Assembly (NCBI GenBank): GCA_963678705.1
Contig: OY783218.1
Span: 13,774,152-13,838,151, forward strand
Direction: 5' to 3'
Length of the DNA: 64,000 nucleotides
Source of the DNA: Panorpa germanica
Lineage: Eukaryota > Arthropoda > Insecta > Mecoptera > Panorpidae
The position numbers and the translations under genes were made by a program. The notes beneath the pieces are model-generated. The model saw only the letters and a list, made by a program, of their open reading frames with translations. It was not told where the DNA came from and made no database searches. Below are positions 43,501 through 52,321 of the stretch, piece after piece; the stretch's first letter is position 1; every line of letters starts with the position of its first letter.

Positions 43501-46500
43501 CATTTCCACGAACAATATCATTGATTTTTCATGATGTCGCATTATTTCAACTTTAATAAATATATTTTTATATAAAATTTACTGTATGGAAAGCTTAATA
43601 TTTTCTGTTAACGGTATTTAGTTTCAAAATGGTTGTTTCGAAAATGGAGTAGAGGAGAGAGGTAAGAGGAGAGAGTAAATTTGACATAGGTACATTCCTT
43701 GTGATTGTTCAGCGAATTTTTCCACTTGATGAACAATTTTCATATTCAAATATCAACAGAAATAACTGAACTAGATGTTGATGGAAGGATTAAAGGAATG
43801 GTTCTTAATCTTTCAAGCCTATGTTATAGTTTATTTATTATATTATTATTTTAATTAACTACTAGAATTAACAAGAATGAATTATTGATTGAACTTTTGT
43901 TAAAAAAAGAATTATGTAATATGAGAGACAAAACCACAGTCTGTTTTAATATAAGTGTATGATAAAGATTTAATTTATATTTTTATTAATTCCACTCTGT
44001 GTTCCCACGCACCTGTCACATTTTGATCGAAGAGAATTATGGTTAGCTTACTGATGTGGACAGGTGAATTTAGCGTGGGAATTGCAACAGTTACGAGTGA
44101 GTACTGAGTATATTTCATTGAAAACAAATTATTAAATAAAACTTTGCTTTGTATATACAATTTAAATTTAAAGTTTTAGAAACAACGACATGTACTTCGT
44201 TTTATGTGACATGTAATTAAAATTTTAATAAAACACTTTTAAGCAATGTTTACTGTATTTTCAAATATTGTTAATTTATATACATGAAGTAGATTTTAAT
44301 TTAGCAATATATGTATGTTATTAACTGTTGCGATAAAAGGTTTGTATAAATGTATGTGAATTTGGATTTTCAGAACACCTTTTTAAGGATTAAAGGCTCT
44401 TAGAATAGCCATAAAATAACAAAATAAGACCGTTTTAGATGAAATATTACTGGCATTTGTAGATACTGGAGTATGCAGTATTTAATCTAAAAAGGTTTTA
44501 TTTTGAGTAAAATGCATATGTACAGGACGTAACGAGGTAACCCGAATGCATGCAACCATACGCTCGTTACGAATATTCATCCCATATAGGATATCTGCTT
44601 TTACAACACTAAAACAAAACGATTTATATTCTAAACTTGTTTAACTTATATATCTCAACTTTAAAACATAGATGGCGTACTTAACGGTGTAATTATGAAG
44701 TATTCTTCAATGAGAATTACAAAACGTACTGGTACTCGAACACGGAATACGCCATTATTATTTAAACAGCACGGTGTTCGCCCCAATTAAGGTAAGTGCT
44801 TTGTAATTTACCAAACAAAACCGCGAACAAATATAACTTTGTGTTCTATAGACAGAGACTTTTTAAAATAAACAGTTTATAGGGTTTTAACAAGTTTCCC
44901 TTTCCGAGAAAATTCCTTTTCCCACATAACGAGATTGAAACTTTATATGGATACGTAAGTGTGGTAGTAGGATTTTCCAAGCCAGAAGGTTGGAAAAGCA
45001 AGAAAATATTTTTATATTGTTACGTACAATTACATTTTAACAAGAAACGTAATTGTTTAGAAATTGGGATGGTTATAGAGTGCTACAGACCTGAAAATAT
45101 TATTGAATAGGTGTATTGGCGTGTCTATTTTATTAAATATCTAAATGTTGACGGAGATATAACAATTAAAAGTTTGAATTGTAGTTTTAGCGCTAGAAAT
45201 CGGCCATATTTGAATGACGTGAAATGCATTTTAACGTCAGTTATTTGTTGAGGAGGTCAGTGCTGTGGTAATGTTTTGTAGCTGTTGGTAGTCAAATAAT
45301 CAAGTCAAGTCAAAGAATAATAAGTTTTTATTTTATTTAACCCTACTAAGGCAGACATAATATTGAAATTTGATTGTTCCTTGAAATAGCTGTAAATAAT
45401 ATTTGATATTTTGATATATAAATACATATAGCAGAGATTTATGAGCTGTAAGGTTGGTAACCTTACACAAGGATTGTGATGTCACATTCACTTGGTATGT
45501 GTACAACGTTGAATCCCTTGAATAATTAAAGAGACAAAATGACTTTTTTAATTGTTAATATCTCTTAACATATAAGGAGTTCTTAACAAATAATTGGACA
45601 TTTGAGGTTCTAGTAACCCACTTTATCAATATATAGTACACTTTTATAGAAATTAAGACATAGGACACAAGCCCATTAGCGTTGAAAAAAGCGATGTAAA
45701 ATTGCACTATTAACTATTAAACAACTACTACAGTGGAAAACAAAATACAAAAGAATTAAACAAAAAGCTCTGCTTTTGTGTGAACAAAATAAAACACGCA
45801 AGCATTGCTGTCAATAGAAACACTATATTACGTTTTACAAATTCACTGGTAAATTGTCATTCGCATGAATAAATTCACGAACGTTTCAAATCAATTGATG
45901 ACGTCATAACACTTGTACTGCACATAGAATTTATAATTGTAATTTGTTTTTGTTATTCAATTAAAGAAAATAAGAAATAGGAAAATGATTTTGCTATGCC
46001 AGTTAAGTGTGCATTTTAAATTACAATTAAGTTACTTTGCTTTGACATTTATTTTCCTGCAAAATATATTTACGCTTCATTTCATGTTATTCTAATTTAA
46101 AATATAATTGGATGACTTTGTAGCATTGTTTTTTTGATATTTATTTCATAATATTGTATAGAGTGATCAACTGCGAACTGTTCGACTTTATTCGAGTTCA
46201 GATTGAATTGAAATCATCAACTTTCAGTGATAAACACTCAGATAAACTTAGATTCAGAAAATAATATAACAAAAAGTGAAAAGATAGAACAATGAACAAA
46301 ATGCGTTGCCGGTTGCGGCAATTTTGTTGTAATAAAGCAAGATTAGAATGCTAGAATGATCAATTCTTTATTAATAATAATTAAAAAATAGTCATGAGTA
46401 AACGTATATGTATTCTCTTTAAATTCTAATGTTATTAACCACCAATTTTATGATTGATGTCTTTAATATAAACAAATAGCTAAGTTATGTTCCTAGAAAA

Positions 46501-47489
46501 GGCGATTGTCTTTACATAAGTATGATATTTGTAAGAAAATCCTTTCAGACATTGAAAATCTTCTACATACTCGTATAATTTTTTTTTATTTTATACAAAT
46601 AGAAGAACACCGTCGTTGGCGTTATCTACAGGAGGTTGAGGGTTGATCCGCCCCTAAGTCCCGGTTGTACAATTCGATGAAGCATTCAAAGCATGCTTCA
46701 AAGAATTACCATAATCTACGAGGGTTTTGTGACATCTATGATAGAGCTGCACCTACAGATCATCGTAGAAAATTGAAAAACAAATATTTGAACTTGAAAA
46801 TAAAGCACATGATTTGTAAAGAAATAAATTGTTTTTAGACAAAAAAATACTATAATACTATTTTAGCATCTTCTATAGTTTCTTAACGGATTCAGTGTTG
46901 AGTGCTTGTATTATATGCATCGACAACAAGACCACCATAGTCTTTAAGTTAATACATCATTTTCATTATTAAAGATGTGTCTTTCAGTGTAGATAAACGC
47001 TGATGGCAAAGCTGAATTCAAGTACCAGCTATAAAAATCTAATTATAAGTTAGTATTGTTCATTAATCCATGGAAACAATATAAGCGCTTCGCTTTTACT
47101 TGGTTCTATCTATAGCATTAATTAGTGAATGTGTTATATTATTGATGTGTTAGAAAGAGACCACTAATTCTGAAGCTCATCCCAGAATCCCAATGAATAT
47201 TACATAGCCTGATAATGAGACAAATGTCAACATTATTGATGATATGTCTATCTCTAAGCTGAGGGATTTTCGATAAGTCTTCATCGGCTTTGCGAGTATT
47301 AAGTATAGCTAAAGCGACTATAAATTCCTTACACGACTGCTTATTAATTTATTGTCTAATACCATATATCAAGCAATGAAAGTAACCAATTGTGAATGCA
47401 TAACAATTACTTACCATGGTGTAAGCGGCACTAGCATAGCTTCCCTTGCGTACGGATCGCCAGCAACAGCACGAATGTAGAATAGTCAT
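760..47489 (-). CDS. Partial gene for small multi-pass membrane protein, LAPTM/DUF4728-like (tentative)
   Basis: Two coding exons on the minus strand (47489-47415, then 880-760) join in phase 0 across a 46,534-bp intron. Seen directly: the donor is GTAAGT, the acceptor is TTCTTTCAG, the frame is open through both exons, and a second consensus donor (GTATGT) follows codon 65, leaving one base for a third exon left of the window. The 65 residues start MTILHSCCCWRSVRKG and continue with a hydrophobic helix at about residues 17-38 that is split by the splice site, which supports the pairing. After the helix come an acidic segment and a possible N-glycosylation site (NRS). A short cysteine-cluster N-terminus ahead of a first helix is typical of insect LAPTM/DUF4728 and related tetraspan proteins of endosomal or septate-junction membranes. 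The family assignment is inference from a short segment. The remaining helices are outside the window. Confidence 0.6.
5520..5790 (+). mobile_element. Decayed non-LTR retrotransposon ORF2 C-terminus
   Basis: This is a purine-rich segment with in-frame stops. Translated on the plus strand, it contains a run from about 5583 (LKQMRRKYEFKIDSEKKIE) that aligns with the LINE tail at 27105-27180 (LKDAYEYKIKIENKIEQ), followed by a degraded counterpart of that copy's RWMAEVER. The long minus-strand ORFs here are shadows of the purine bias. It is too decayed to function and carries no reverse transcriptase domain. Confidence 0.5.
7308..7540. mobile_element. hAT-like MITE with 8-bp target duplication
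   Basis: This 233-bp element starts CAGTGGCGAAT and ends ATTCGCCACTG, a perfect 11-bp terminal inverted repeat. The flanking octamers at 7300-7307 (CTGTTGTG) and 7541-7548 (TTATTGTG) match at 6 of 8 positions. An 8-bp target duplication with CAGNGGCG-type ends is characteristic of the hAT superfamily. There is no coding capacity, so it would have been moved in trans. Confidence 0.7.
9010..9575 (+). mobile_element. Non-LTR retrotransposon 3' fragment (family shared with 27.6-28.0 kb)
   Basis: This is a purine-rich coding remnant followed by a 3' UTR containing AAAGCCGAAAGGCACACAAT and an A/T-rich tail (about 9550-9575). From about 9100 onward it is highly similar to the reverse complement of 27553-28040, so the two are copies of one element in opposite orientation. 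The GTGGATGACGGAG segment corresponds to the RWMAE tail seen in related fragments. The minus-strand ORFs are antisense shadows. The element is 5'-truncated, as is usual for LINE copies. Confidence 0.6.
11371..14152 (+). CDS. Leucyl aminopeptidase-like (M17) protein, probable truncated pseudoenzyme
   Basis: Six exons join to a 383-codon frame without stops: 11371-11493, 12118-12230, 12340-12472, 13198-13325, 13427-13810 and 13882-14152. All junctions are GT-AG and in phase. The protein matches cytosol aminopeptidase (peptidase M17) over the N-terminal macro-like domain and linker. Diagnostic stretches are GLLLGAYES, AQSFNDRVGG, AVVGIG, ERSENVKEAASLG, YAAEGSAKAFLK, SKGIFRAETENLA and MFLELNYS. 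In the catalytic half, the lysine after VG in the family VG-K-G motif is V, the aspartate of the TFD-GG segment and the following lysine are gone, the RAD position reads NRV, and the NTDAEGR position reads NVKASKG. The chain ends about 16 residues later, where the family usually runs on to roughly 480-520 residues. Peptidase activity is therefore not expected. The first 36 residues are basic and lack acidic residues, compatible with mitochondrial import. Insect sperm LAP paralogues with lost active sites are a precedent, but a sperm role is inference. A recently inactivated pseudogene is the alternative. Confidence 0.8.
14232..14242 (+). promoter_or_regulatory. Overlapping polyadenylation signals of the LAP-like gene
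   Basis: Two AATAAA hexamers overlap about 80 bp after the stop codon and are followed by a GT-rich stretch (GTAGTGTATATC). This fits the 3' end of a short 3' UTR. Placement is by motif only. Confidence 0.5.
15650..15945 (+). mobile_element. Non-LTR retrotransposon ORF2 C-terminal fragment
   Basis: The plus-strand open frame at 15718-15915 contains AKRIARYRMSNEEKGNRYWEE followed by a degraded segment with IET. The pattern resembles the region just before the C-terminal CCHC zinc finger of insect LINE ORF2 proteins, where a run like ARFRLGNE-RYWEEE precedes C-x2-C. The cysteines are no longer present here. An A-rich tail (TCAAATAAAATG) follows near 15940. It is 5'-truncated and dead. Confidence 0.5.
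19793..19813. repeat. (TG)n microsatellite
   Basis: A short GT dinucleotide run in an AT-rich stretch. Confidence 0.8.
20530..20705 (+). repeat. Degenerate copy of the tRNA-derived SINE
   Basis: The order of blocks matches the intact SINE at 49739-49988: TTGACGCTGACTG, TCTTCGGGT, TTTTCTGGGTTTAGTTGTTAT, the CATAATTATAGA-TTATTAAGCA-CGGTG block, and ATATGAGACCACGACA. The A box and tail are lost and the B box is damaged, so this is an old insertion. Confidence 0.6.
20757..20777. repeat. (TA)n microsatellite
   Basis: A short TA run between the old SINE and the lone B repeat. Confidence 0.8.
20789..21482 (+). repeat. Lone copy of 0.7-kb repeat B
   Basis: Bases 20789-21482 match 24847-25550 at about 95% or better in direct orientation, from AAAATATATATCTAAG to CTAAAAATAAACA. 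Similarity stops abruptly at both ends. Inside it, two units of about 190 bp (near 21163 and 21356) form a partial tandem duplication around TTTACTTTATAAATATTTTT. Open frames are short and disrupted, so no protein is claimed. Confidence 0.7.
21638..21705 (-). mobile_element. GC-rich hAT-like terminus (solo end)
   Basis: A GC-rich island in AT-rich DNA ends CCTAGCTACGCCAGTG. Its reverse complement begins CACTGGCGTAGCTAGG, a sequence type common at the ends of hAT-like elements. No matching opposite terminus or target duplication was found within about 400 bp, so this is probably a truncated end. Confidence 0.3.
22338..22439. repeat. Long hairpin with 27-nt arms
   Basis: Arm 22338-22364 pairs with arm 22413-22439 at 23 of 27 positions: nine pairs, a 4-nt internal mismatch, then fourteen pairs through AAGCCAATGCGGTT. 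The loop is 48 nt. A second palindrome (ACTCATAATT-AAA-AATTATGAGT, 22321-22343) overlaps the 5' arm and would compete with it. A fold-back transposon remnant or a small-RNA precursor are both possible. No coding frame was seen. Confidence 0.7.
24626..24853 (+). repeat. Direct repeat A, left copy of A-B-A' composite
   Basis: This 228-bp unit is repeated at 25551-25778 with the same length and six substitutions that I could count. It ends in TTCAATTTAAAATAT, where repeat B begins. The pair looks LTR-like in its arrangement, but there is no TG...CA end, primer-binding site or coding interior. Confidence 0.75.
24854..25550 (+). repeat. Repeat B, copy enclosed by A and A'
   Basis: This 0.7-kb unit also occurs alone at 20789-21482. 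It lies exactly between the two A copies. The ORFs on both strands are short and frameshifted relative to the other copy, so they are not treated as genes. Confidence 0.7.
25551..25778 (+). repeat. Direct repeat A', right copy of A-B-A' composite
   Basis: The partner of 24626-24853 at about 97% identity. After its shared end TTTAAAATAT the sequence becomes unique (GCTTGGAGACAG). Confidence 0.75.
27000..27290 (+). mobile_element. Non-LTR retrotransposon ORF2 C-terminus with CCHC-type finger
   Basis: The plus-strand frame from about 27017 reads WNEEKCSRYWKNTEERFCKK and continues CRKAIETLDHLKD. The C-x2-C-x8-H spacing followed by a lost final cysteine matches the zinc-finger end of insect LINE ORF2 proteins. 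After it come a coiled, charged tail (IENKIEQLVKRWMAEVER) and a stop at about 27286. A TA/A-rich 3' UTR runs to about 27370. The 5' side is truncated, with no reverse transcriptase present. The minus-strand ORFs are shadows. Confidence 0.65.
27480..27551. repeat. (TA)n microsatellite at a LINE 3' tail
   Basis: About 36 TA units. The tract lies directly at the 3' end (minus strand) of the LINE copy at 27553-28040, so it probably grew from that element's TA-rich tail. Confidence 0.9.
27553..28040 (-). mobile_element. Non-LTR retrotransposon 3' fragment, opposite to the 9-kb copy
   Basis: Its reverse complement closely matches 9100-9566, including the AAAGCCGAAAGGCACACAAT 3' UTR motif and the GTATTACTACTTCG-type block. 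The sense strand is minus. The plus-strand frames that look long here are the antisense of a purine-rich tail. Together with 27000-27290 it forms a tail-to-tail LINE pair separated by the (TA)n tract. Confidence 0.6.
28544..28570. repeat. (TG)n microsatellite
   Basis: Thirteen or so TG units. Confidence 0.85.
29785..29865 (+). repeat. Copy of a dispersed fold-back repeat
   Basis: GATTAAAGGCTTTTAGAATA, then TATAAAATAAG and CCCTTTTAGATTAAATATTACT, match 44387-44452 and, reversed, 58812-58860. It lacks a clear second arm. Confidence 0.5.
33270..33420 (+). mobile_element. Short LINE tail fragment
   Basis: A purine-rich stretch containing GGAGATAGATGGCGGAAGTAG, which parallels the RWMAEVER-coding segment of the copies at 27.1 and 5.6 kb. 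Frames are broken. Its assignment rests on this short match. Confidence 0.4.
37507..37578. repeat. (TA)n microsatellite
   Basis: A long, nearly pure TA run with one early interruption. Confidence 0.9.
39315..39573. mobile_element. Possible decayed hAT-like element
   Basis: It starts CAGTGGCGTAGTTAGAT, and a possible end is TACGCTACTG (39564-39573), matching at 9 of 10 terminal bases when reversed. The flanking octamers do not match, so this is either old or a chance pairing. Confidence 0.25.
44387..44505. repeat. Fold-back repeat with about 30-bp arms
   Basis: Arm 44420-44452 and arm 44476-44505 are imperfect reverse complements (CAAAATAAGACC... against ...GGTTTTATTTTG) around a 23-nt loop. 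The left flank AAGGATTAAAGGCTCTTAG is shared with copies at 29.8 kb and, less clearly, 2.12-2.19, 5.94 and 58.8 kb. This is a small non-autonomous element family. Confidence 0.55.
45111..45677. repeat. Inverted-repeat family, copy 2 (opposite orientation to copy 1)
   Basis: About 430 bp (45111-45540) are the reverse complement of window bases 1-417. The copy includes shared indels and an extra CAAGTCAAGTCAAAG segment near 45302. Beyond 45540 the element continues with sequence whose counterpart in copy 1 would lie left of the window, and may end at the terminal motif AGGACACAAGCCCATT (45662-45677). The expected opposite terminus just before 45111 is not recognisable, so that end may be truncated or rearranged. 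Confidence 0.6.
45678..47408. other. Intron start region, no recognised feature
   Basis: AT-rich DNA between the inverted repeat and the first coding exon. I saw no exon, RNA gene or clear repeat. Confidence 0.5.
47415..47489 (-). CDS. First coding exon of the membrane-protein gene
   Basis: This exon has 25 codons, from ATG (complement of 47487-47489) to a consensus GTAAGT donor (complement of 47409-47414). A TAA lies in frame three codons upstream of the ATG, and an A sits at -3, so this start is well supported. The peptide has a CCCW cluster at residues 7-10, followed by basic residues and the first half of a membrane helix. Its base composition is clearly richer in GC than the flanking DNA. 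No 5' untranslated exon could be fixed with confidence. Confidence 0.6.
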
Positions 47490-49738
47490 TTTGATTTATT
47501 TTCCAGAAGCTTTAAACAATTATTTCGTGGATCTAATTACCACATTATTTACATACTTTAATTATTGGATAATTATTTAATTAATTATTATTTACATTAA
47601 CTGTTATTAATTATAATTAAAACACTGTTAATTAGATAATTACATTGAAGTTTTCAATTAGTCCTGTTGGTTTTATACGTATTATATTTCGCAATGTTTA
47701 ACATATAAGCTATAATAAATATACATTACAGAAAGGCAGATAATGATAGAATATTTGGTTTGAATCTATACTGTAACAAAAAATAAGTCGAAAAATACAC
47801 TTTAACTTTATTTTTATCGTAGAAAGATGGAGATAAGACTATATAAGCACATTTAATAAATAGAGACTTCTTAACACTGAGATCTCTCATGTTTCCAGCC
47901 TCTCTTAATTATATGTCATGTAAATCCAAAAAAAAACAATTCTTCAAAACAAATATTTCTTTCAATATCTCGCTAAACCAAGTTCTATTTTGTGCTGCTC
48001 TCTCTCCCTAACCATTTCTTCTGCTAAACTAACTTTTCTTCACATTCTATTGATTTGTCTTGGCTTATTACAACACTTAGATATTTGGAGGCAAAAATAT
48101 CTTGTTGTTTTAATAACGGGTGATTTCATAAATGTCAGCCCATATAAAAGAAATACGAGTATATAAAGAAAATCACCTACTTCTTGGTGGATAATACAGA
48201 ACAATTTATTTGCTCGAATGGACTGGACTGGATTGTACCCTCTATTTTCGGGAAATGTCCAATTGTTCTTTCTTTATTTATTCGAGCGGTAAGTTAATAT
48301 TAACTTTTTAATATCTTTTTATAGCAATTATACGCACTTCTGATACTAAGAAATTAATGAATAGTGCGTAAATATATTTAATTTGTACGTTTCAGTAAAT
48401 TATTGATCAACTATTGGTTATAGCCTCACACACTCGAATGTTGGATTGGTCACCGGCTCGGCCAACATGCTTGTATTTGTCTTTATCTTAGTTCCAGTAA
48501 CATATTTTTATTTATTCCGGCCCTGATTAAACCAGGCCTCCACATCTACGAATTAAGAGTTCATATGACTTTTATAGTAATCTTCTTGTAAACTTAGGAG
48601 ATATTATTAAATAACGCATTTAATGGAAGGATAAGACGATAATATTTAGGACAACGCTAAGAGCGTATCAAAAATTCTGCTTTCCAAAATACATGTTATT
48701 ATAGTTTACCGAATTAAGACCGGATAATCAGCTTTCTGTATAATCCAAATCTTGTTAATTAAATATTACATAAGAGTCAGTAAATAGGCTCAACATACAA
48801 GTATTTACTGCTATACAACATGATGTAATGCTTCTGGACATAGCCGTCCGTAAAAAGGGGTAAAAAGAACTTGCTTCAAGATGAATTCGATATTCCAACA
48901 CATAGAAGGTTAACGACACAAACACGTGTTCAACATTCTTTCTTGAATTGCTTTTTTGCGTACGCCAGTGGATATAGACCATTTTGAACGTGGTTAATTT
49001 TATTTAGTCCCAAAAGGATTTTGTATAATATAGAGCGCAATATTTAAGCTAAGCGAAATAATTATTAAAATCTTTTATTTTTGTAGTTAATATATAAAGG
49101 AACCACATTTCATTTAGCTTGAATAATTTTAACATTTATATTACTCTGTTAAGACAATATTATAGCCGAAATATTCGTGCTGTAGTTTCAGGGAAGATAA
49201 ACATTTGATTCTCTTTATTTTTTAAACATTCATTTCAAGATATGTTTAAATTTTAGAACTGGAACATTCCATTGACATTACCATCGTCCACTACCATCTT
49301 TCAAACTAAGTTTTGATTTAACATCCATTTGTATTAAATATGTTTCGTGTTTTTCGATACAATGAATAAAGATCAATAGTAAATAACTATTCCTTAGTAA
49401 GGCGAACTTATGCGAACTTATTGATTCACCCACGTACTAATAAAAAATCGTCGTTAGATTTAAATCTGTGTACATAAGACTGGTCAACAATCATTAATCA
49501 TGAATTACACCTGCTGAGTTTTGTCCCAGAGACGACCCAATTATTGTCTGACACAAAAAAATAACCCAATTACAATAATTTGATAAAATTTAGGACAAGC
49601 AAATATCATGCGTTGTTATTATCTAATGATAGTAGTTATCGTAATTGGAACAAATCACAGACATAATCTCTAGATTTAGTTTATCTTTCACGTAATTTAT
49701 TATTTTCTTTGTCAAAGCGTACTTTTACTACTACTACC
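47490..49738. other. Upstream of the first coding exon, nothing assigned
   Basis: This should contain the 5' UTR or a further intron of the minus-strand gene, but no convincing TATA box, initiator or splice pair stands out. Short ORFs are probably chance. Confidence 0.4.
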
Positions 49739-49988
49739 GTAGACGACACAGTGGGCGAGAGCATTGATGCTTGACGCCGACTGCTGTGTCTTCGGGTTCG
49801 ATCCTCGGACCAGATATATATTTTCTGGGTTTGGTTATTATGAACTTATATTGATTATGGTCATACATAATCGTACAGTTATTAGGCAGTGGTATAGCCC
49901 ACATATATGAGGCCACGACACCATAAATACTGCCAACATTGAAGGAGGTCGTCGGTGATAGGCCGACGTTAAATAAAAAAAAAAAAAA
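49739..49988 (+). mobile_element. Full-length tRNA-derived SINE with perfect target duplication
   Basis: The head resembles a tRNA: an A-box-like CAGTGGGCGAGAGCATTG at 49749-49766 and a B box GGGTTCGATCC at 49794-49804, about 45 nt apart. A tRNA-unrelated body (TTTTCTGGGTTTGGTTATTA... and GGCCACGACACCATAAA) and a 3' end GGTGATAGGCCGACGTTAAA run into an A tail. It is flanked by identical 12-mers ACTACTACTACC at 49727-49738 and 49989-50000. The perfect duplication marks a fairly recent LINE-mediated insertion. Related copies are at 20530-20705 and 52322-52440. Confidence 0.85.
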
Positions 49989-50000
49989 ACTACTACTACC

Positions 50001-51736
50001 ACTTCATTAAACAAATAGATTTTTGTGTAGACAGTTGATCACATTCGCAGACATTTTGGAAAAAGTTTTTCTATTGTAAGGTCATCGAAAATATACTCCT
50101 GATACCAACCTCAGCACGTTTCAACTTTTAATTTAGTTTCGTTACTTTTTTGTTTTGTTTATTAAGCTCTCATTCGTTCTCTTAATTGTTATTTGTTCAT
50201 TGTTAGTTTCAATTCAATTGTTGCGAGTTTTTTCTTTCTCTTTTAATCACAATTCAAATTCCGAATTCGAAATAAATCTAACAAGAGAAAGATGTTTGTT
50301 TCTATCTGAGTTTACAAATTTGTTTGTTTTTAACTTGTCGCCAAGTTTTACAAAACCAATCTTAAATGTTGAAATTTGGTATGAGTCAGGTTAAGCAACC
50401 TTTTTCAAGAACATTGCAATTACAAATTTAATTTTTTTTATTGTATTAACAAAATCAGAATTACCCTACAAATAATAACAATAAAAAAAACAAAAATTCA
50501 TCACTGATTTTAGCATAAGAAAAATCTCGTATCGCATTACAAGGATTACACTGTTAATGGTACGCCACTGATCTGCTTCTAACTAACTTCTCGTTGTATA
50601 AATTTGGGCTAATTAAATATTATATTAAAAAATAAATAACAAATAGTCGTTGTGATTTCTTTAGACTATTTAGAATATAAACCCACAGACCTTTATCATT
50701 ATATTTGTTTGATACCACAATTTAGGTAAAAAAAATGTAATTTCTGCAATATAAATACTAGCCCAGTGTTTTATTAATTCTATTAAGAACGGCCCAGTAC
50801 ACTTTTACGCTCCAGTTAATATCTTACCGTATTTTATAATGTTTTATTTCTATATCGTTTCGCATTGTCGCTTCAGTGCGAGATAAATTTTTCCTTTTTT
50901 TTTTTTAATAAAACGCAATTAACACGCGTTTCGCTTTACTTGTTCCTGTGATAATTTGTGTCAATATTTAGATGGGCTTACATTTATTCGACGAGTATTT
51001 CCGTTTAAAATAACATTTTCGTCGAACAGGACCGTTTTTAAACATTGGAAGCCCCTGAATTACGGATACTGTGAAACCCCTTTACTTATTTTGTTTGAAA
51101 TTATATGCTCTTATAATAAATTGAATTCTATCTAGTCATAAGCAACTTTTTTAACTTTCTAGACCATGGCGTTAATTCGTTAATTTGGCTCTGGTTTTGA
51201 GAATGTACAGACTTTCGAATTGTCAATCAATACCACTAATTTTCATGATTTGTTTTACTTTAACAAATATTTTATTATACATTACATTGTTTTATATCCG
51301 TAAAACAAATAAAACTATAAAACCATTAAATCAATTTCAAAAAAAGAGAATCATTTTATGTGTGACTTATATAAAAAAAGAATATCAATGACTTTAACAT
51401 GAACATGCAATTAAAACCATAAATTAATAATTATCATCATAATTAATTATTTTAATTTCATTTGGGTCGTTACAAAGTTATAATTACCGAGAATAATAGT
51501 TACATAAACGCCGCAAGACACGAAAGACATAAAATACATATAAAACTAATATTTCATTACTATATGTCAAAAAATAAAGAAAAACATTGTGAAAACTCCT
51601 TTTAAATGTTATTCCACACTTCACGAACTTGAGTTATATATTATTTAGGATTTTTGGATAAGTTCCAAATACTTTGATGTATTTATAATACATGCATTAC
51701 ATGAATAAATGTACAGTCCGTATGCAGACGAACACT
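50001..51736. other. No recognised feature
   Basis: AT-rich sequence with short chance ORFs. I see no gene or repeat that I can name. Confidence 0.5.
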
Positions 51737-51744
51737 GTTTTATA

Positions 51745-51827
51745 CAGAAGCGGATTAGGGGCCTTAGGTGGTACAAATAAAATACGCTTGAGCCTTTAAA
51801 ACACGCTCACCATTCAATCCACTTCTG
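51745..51827. mobile_element. Tiny hAT-like MITE (83 bp) with target duplication
   Basis: The ends CAGAAGCGGATT and AATCCACTTCTG are inverted repeats matching at 11 of 12 positions. The flanking octamers GTTTTATA (51737-51744) and CTTTTATA (51828-51835) match at 7 of 8. This is probably an internally deleted hAT derivative. Confidence 0.6.
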
Positions 51828-52321
51828 CTTTTATATTTCTTTGTTATATATTTCACTATCTGTCTTATATTTTATTTAAAATAATTTCAACGTAAAAATC
51901 TTTCAGAAAATCTTTTAAGAAGGTGTGAATTAGTAATAAGAGTGCTTTGAATATAACAAAGATATATATTTTATGATAAAAAGAAAAGGAAAAGGTTTTA
52001 AAGTTCGTAAAATTTAAATTACTAGCACCTTTATATCGGTTATATTCTGACAAAAGTCGCTAGGTGATTTTTTCACAAACTTGGAAATCAAACCAGAAAA
52101 TATTTAATGGAAAAAGTATCCCAGATTCAAGATAATTAGAATTTTATGGAGTTACTATAAAAATATTGTCTACATTGAATTTCTACAATATTGTTCTCAC
52201 TAAATAAGTAAAATCTCTGATATTCGAACCCAGGTTCTACATAGTTGGAGCCCTTCTTAACAATCTACTACTTGTAAACAGATGACTCCTATTATTATTA
52301 TACTATACTATATTATTTAAC

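Larger units (their letters stand above)
881..47414 (-). other. Giant intron (46.5 kb) hosting an antisense gene and repeats
   Basis: This is the interval between the two paired exons. It contains the complete plus-strand LAP-like gene and most of the window's repeats, listed separately. Other intron-sized stretches inside it are AT-rich with short chance ORFs and show no recognisable gene: 881-5500, 5800-7300, 7550-9000, 9570-11370, 14260-15640, 15960-20520, 21720-24620 (apart from the hairpin at 22.3 kb), 25780-27000, 28060-33260 and 33430-44380. The intron assignment depends on the exon pairing being right. Confidence 0.5.

Noticed and set aside
40947-48525. CAGGGCCGG at 40947 and CCGGCCCTG near 48517 as ends of one large hAT element
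   Set aside because: The flanking octamers do not match, and nothing transposase-like lies between. The interval also contains the first coding exon of the host gene.
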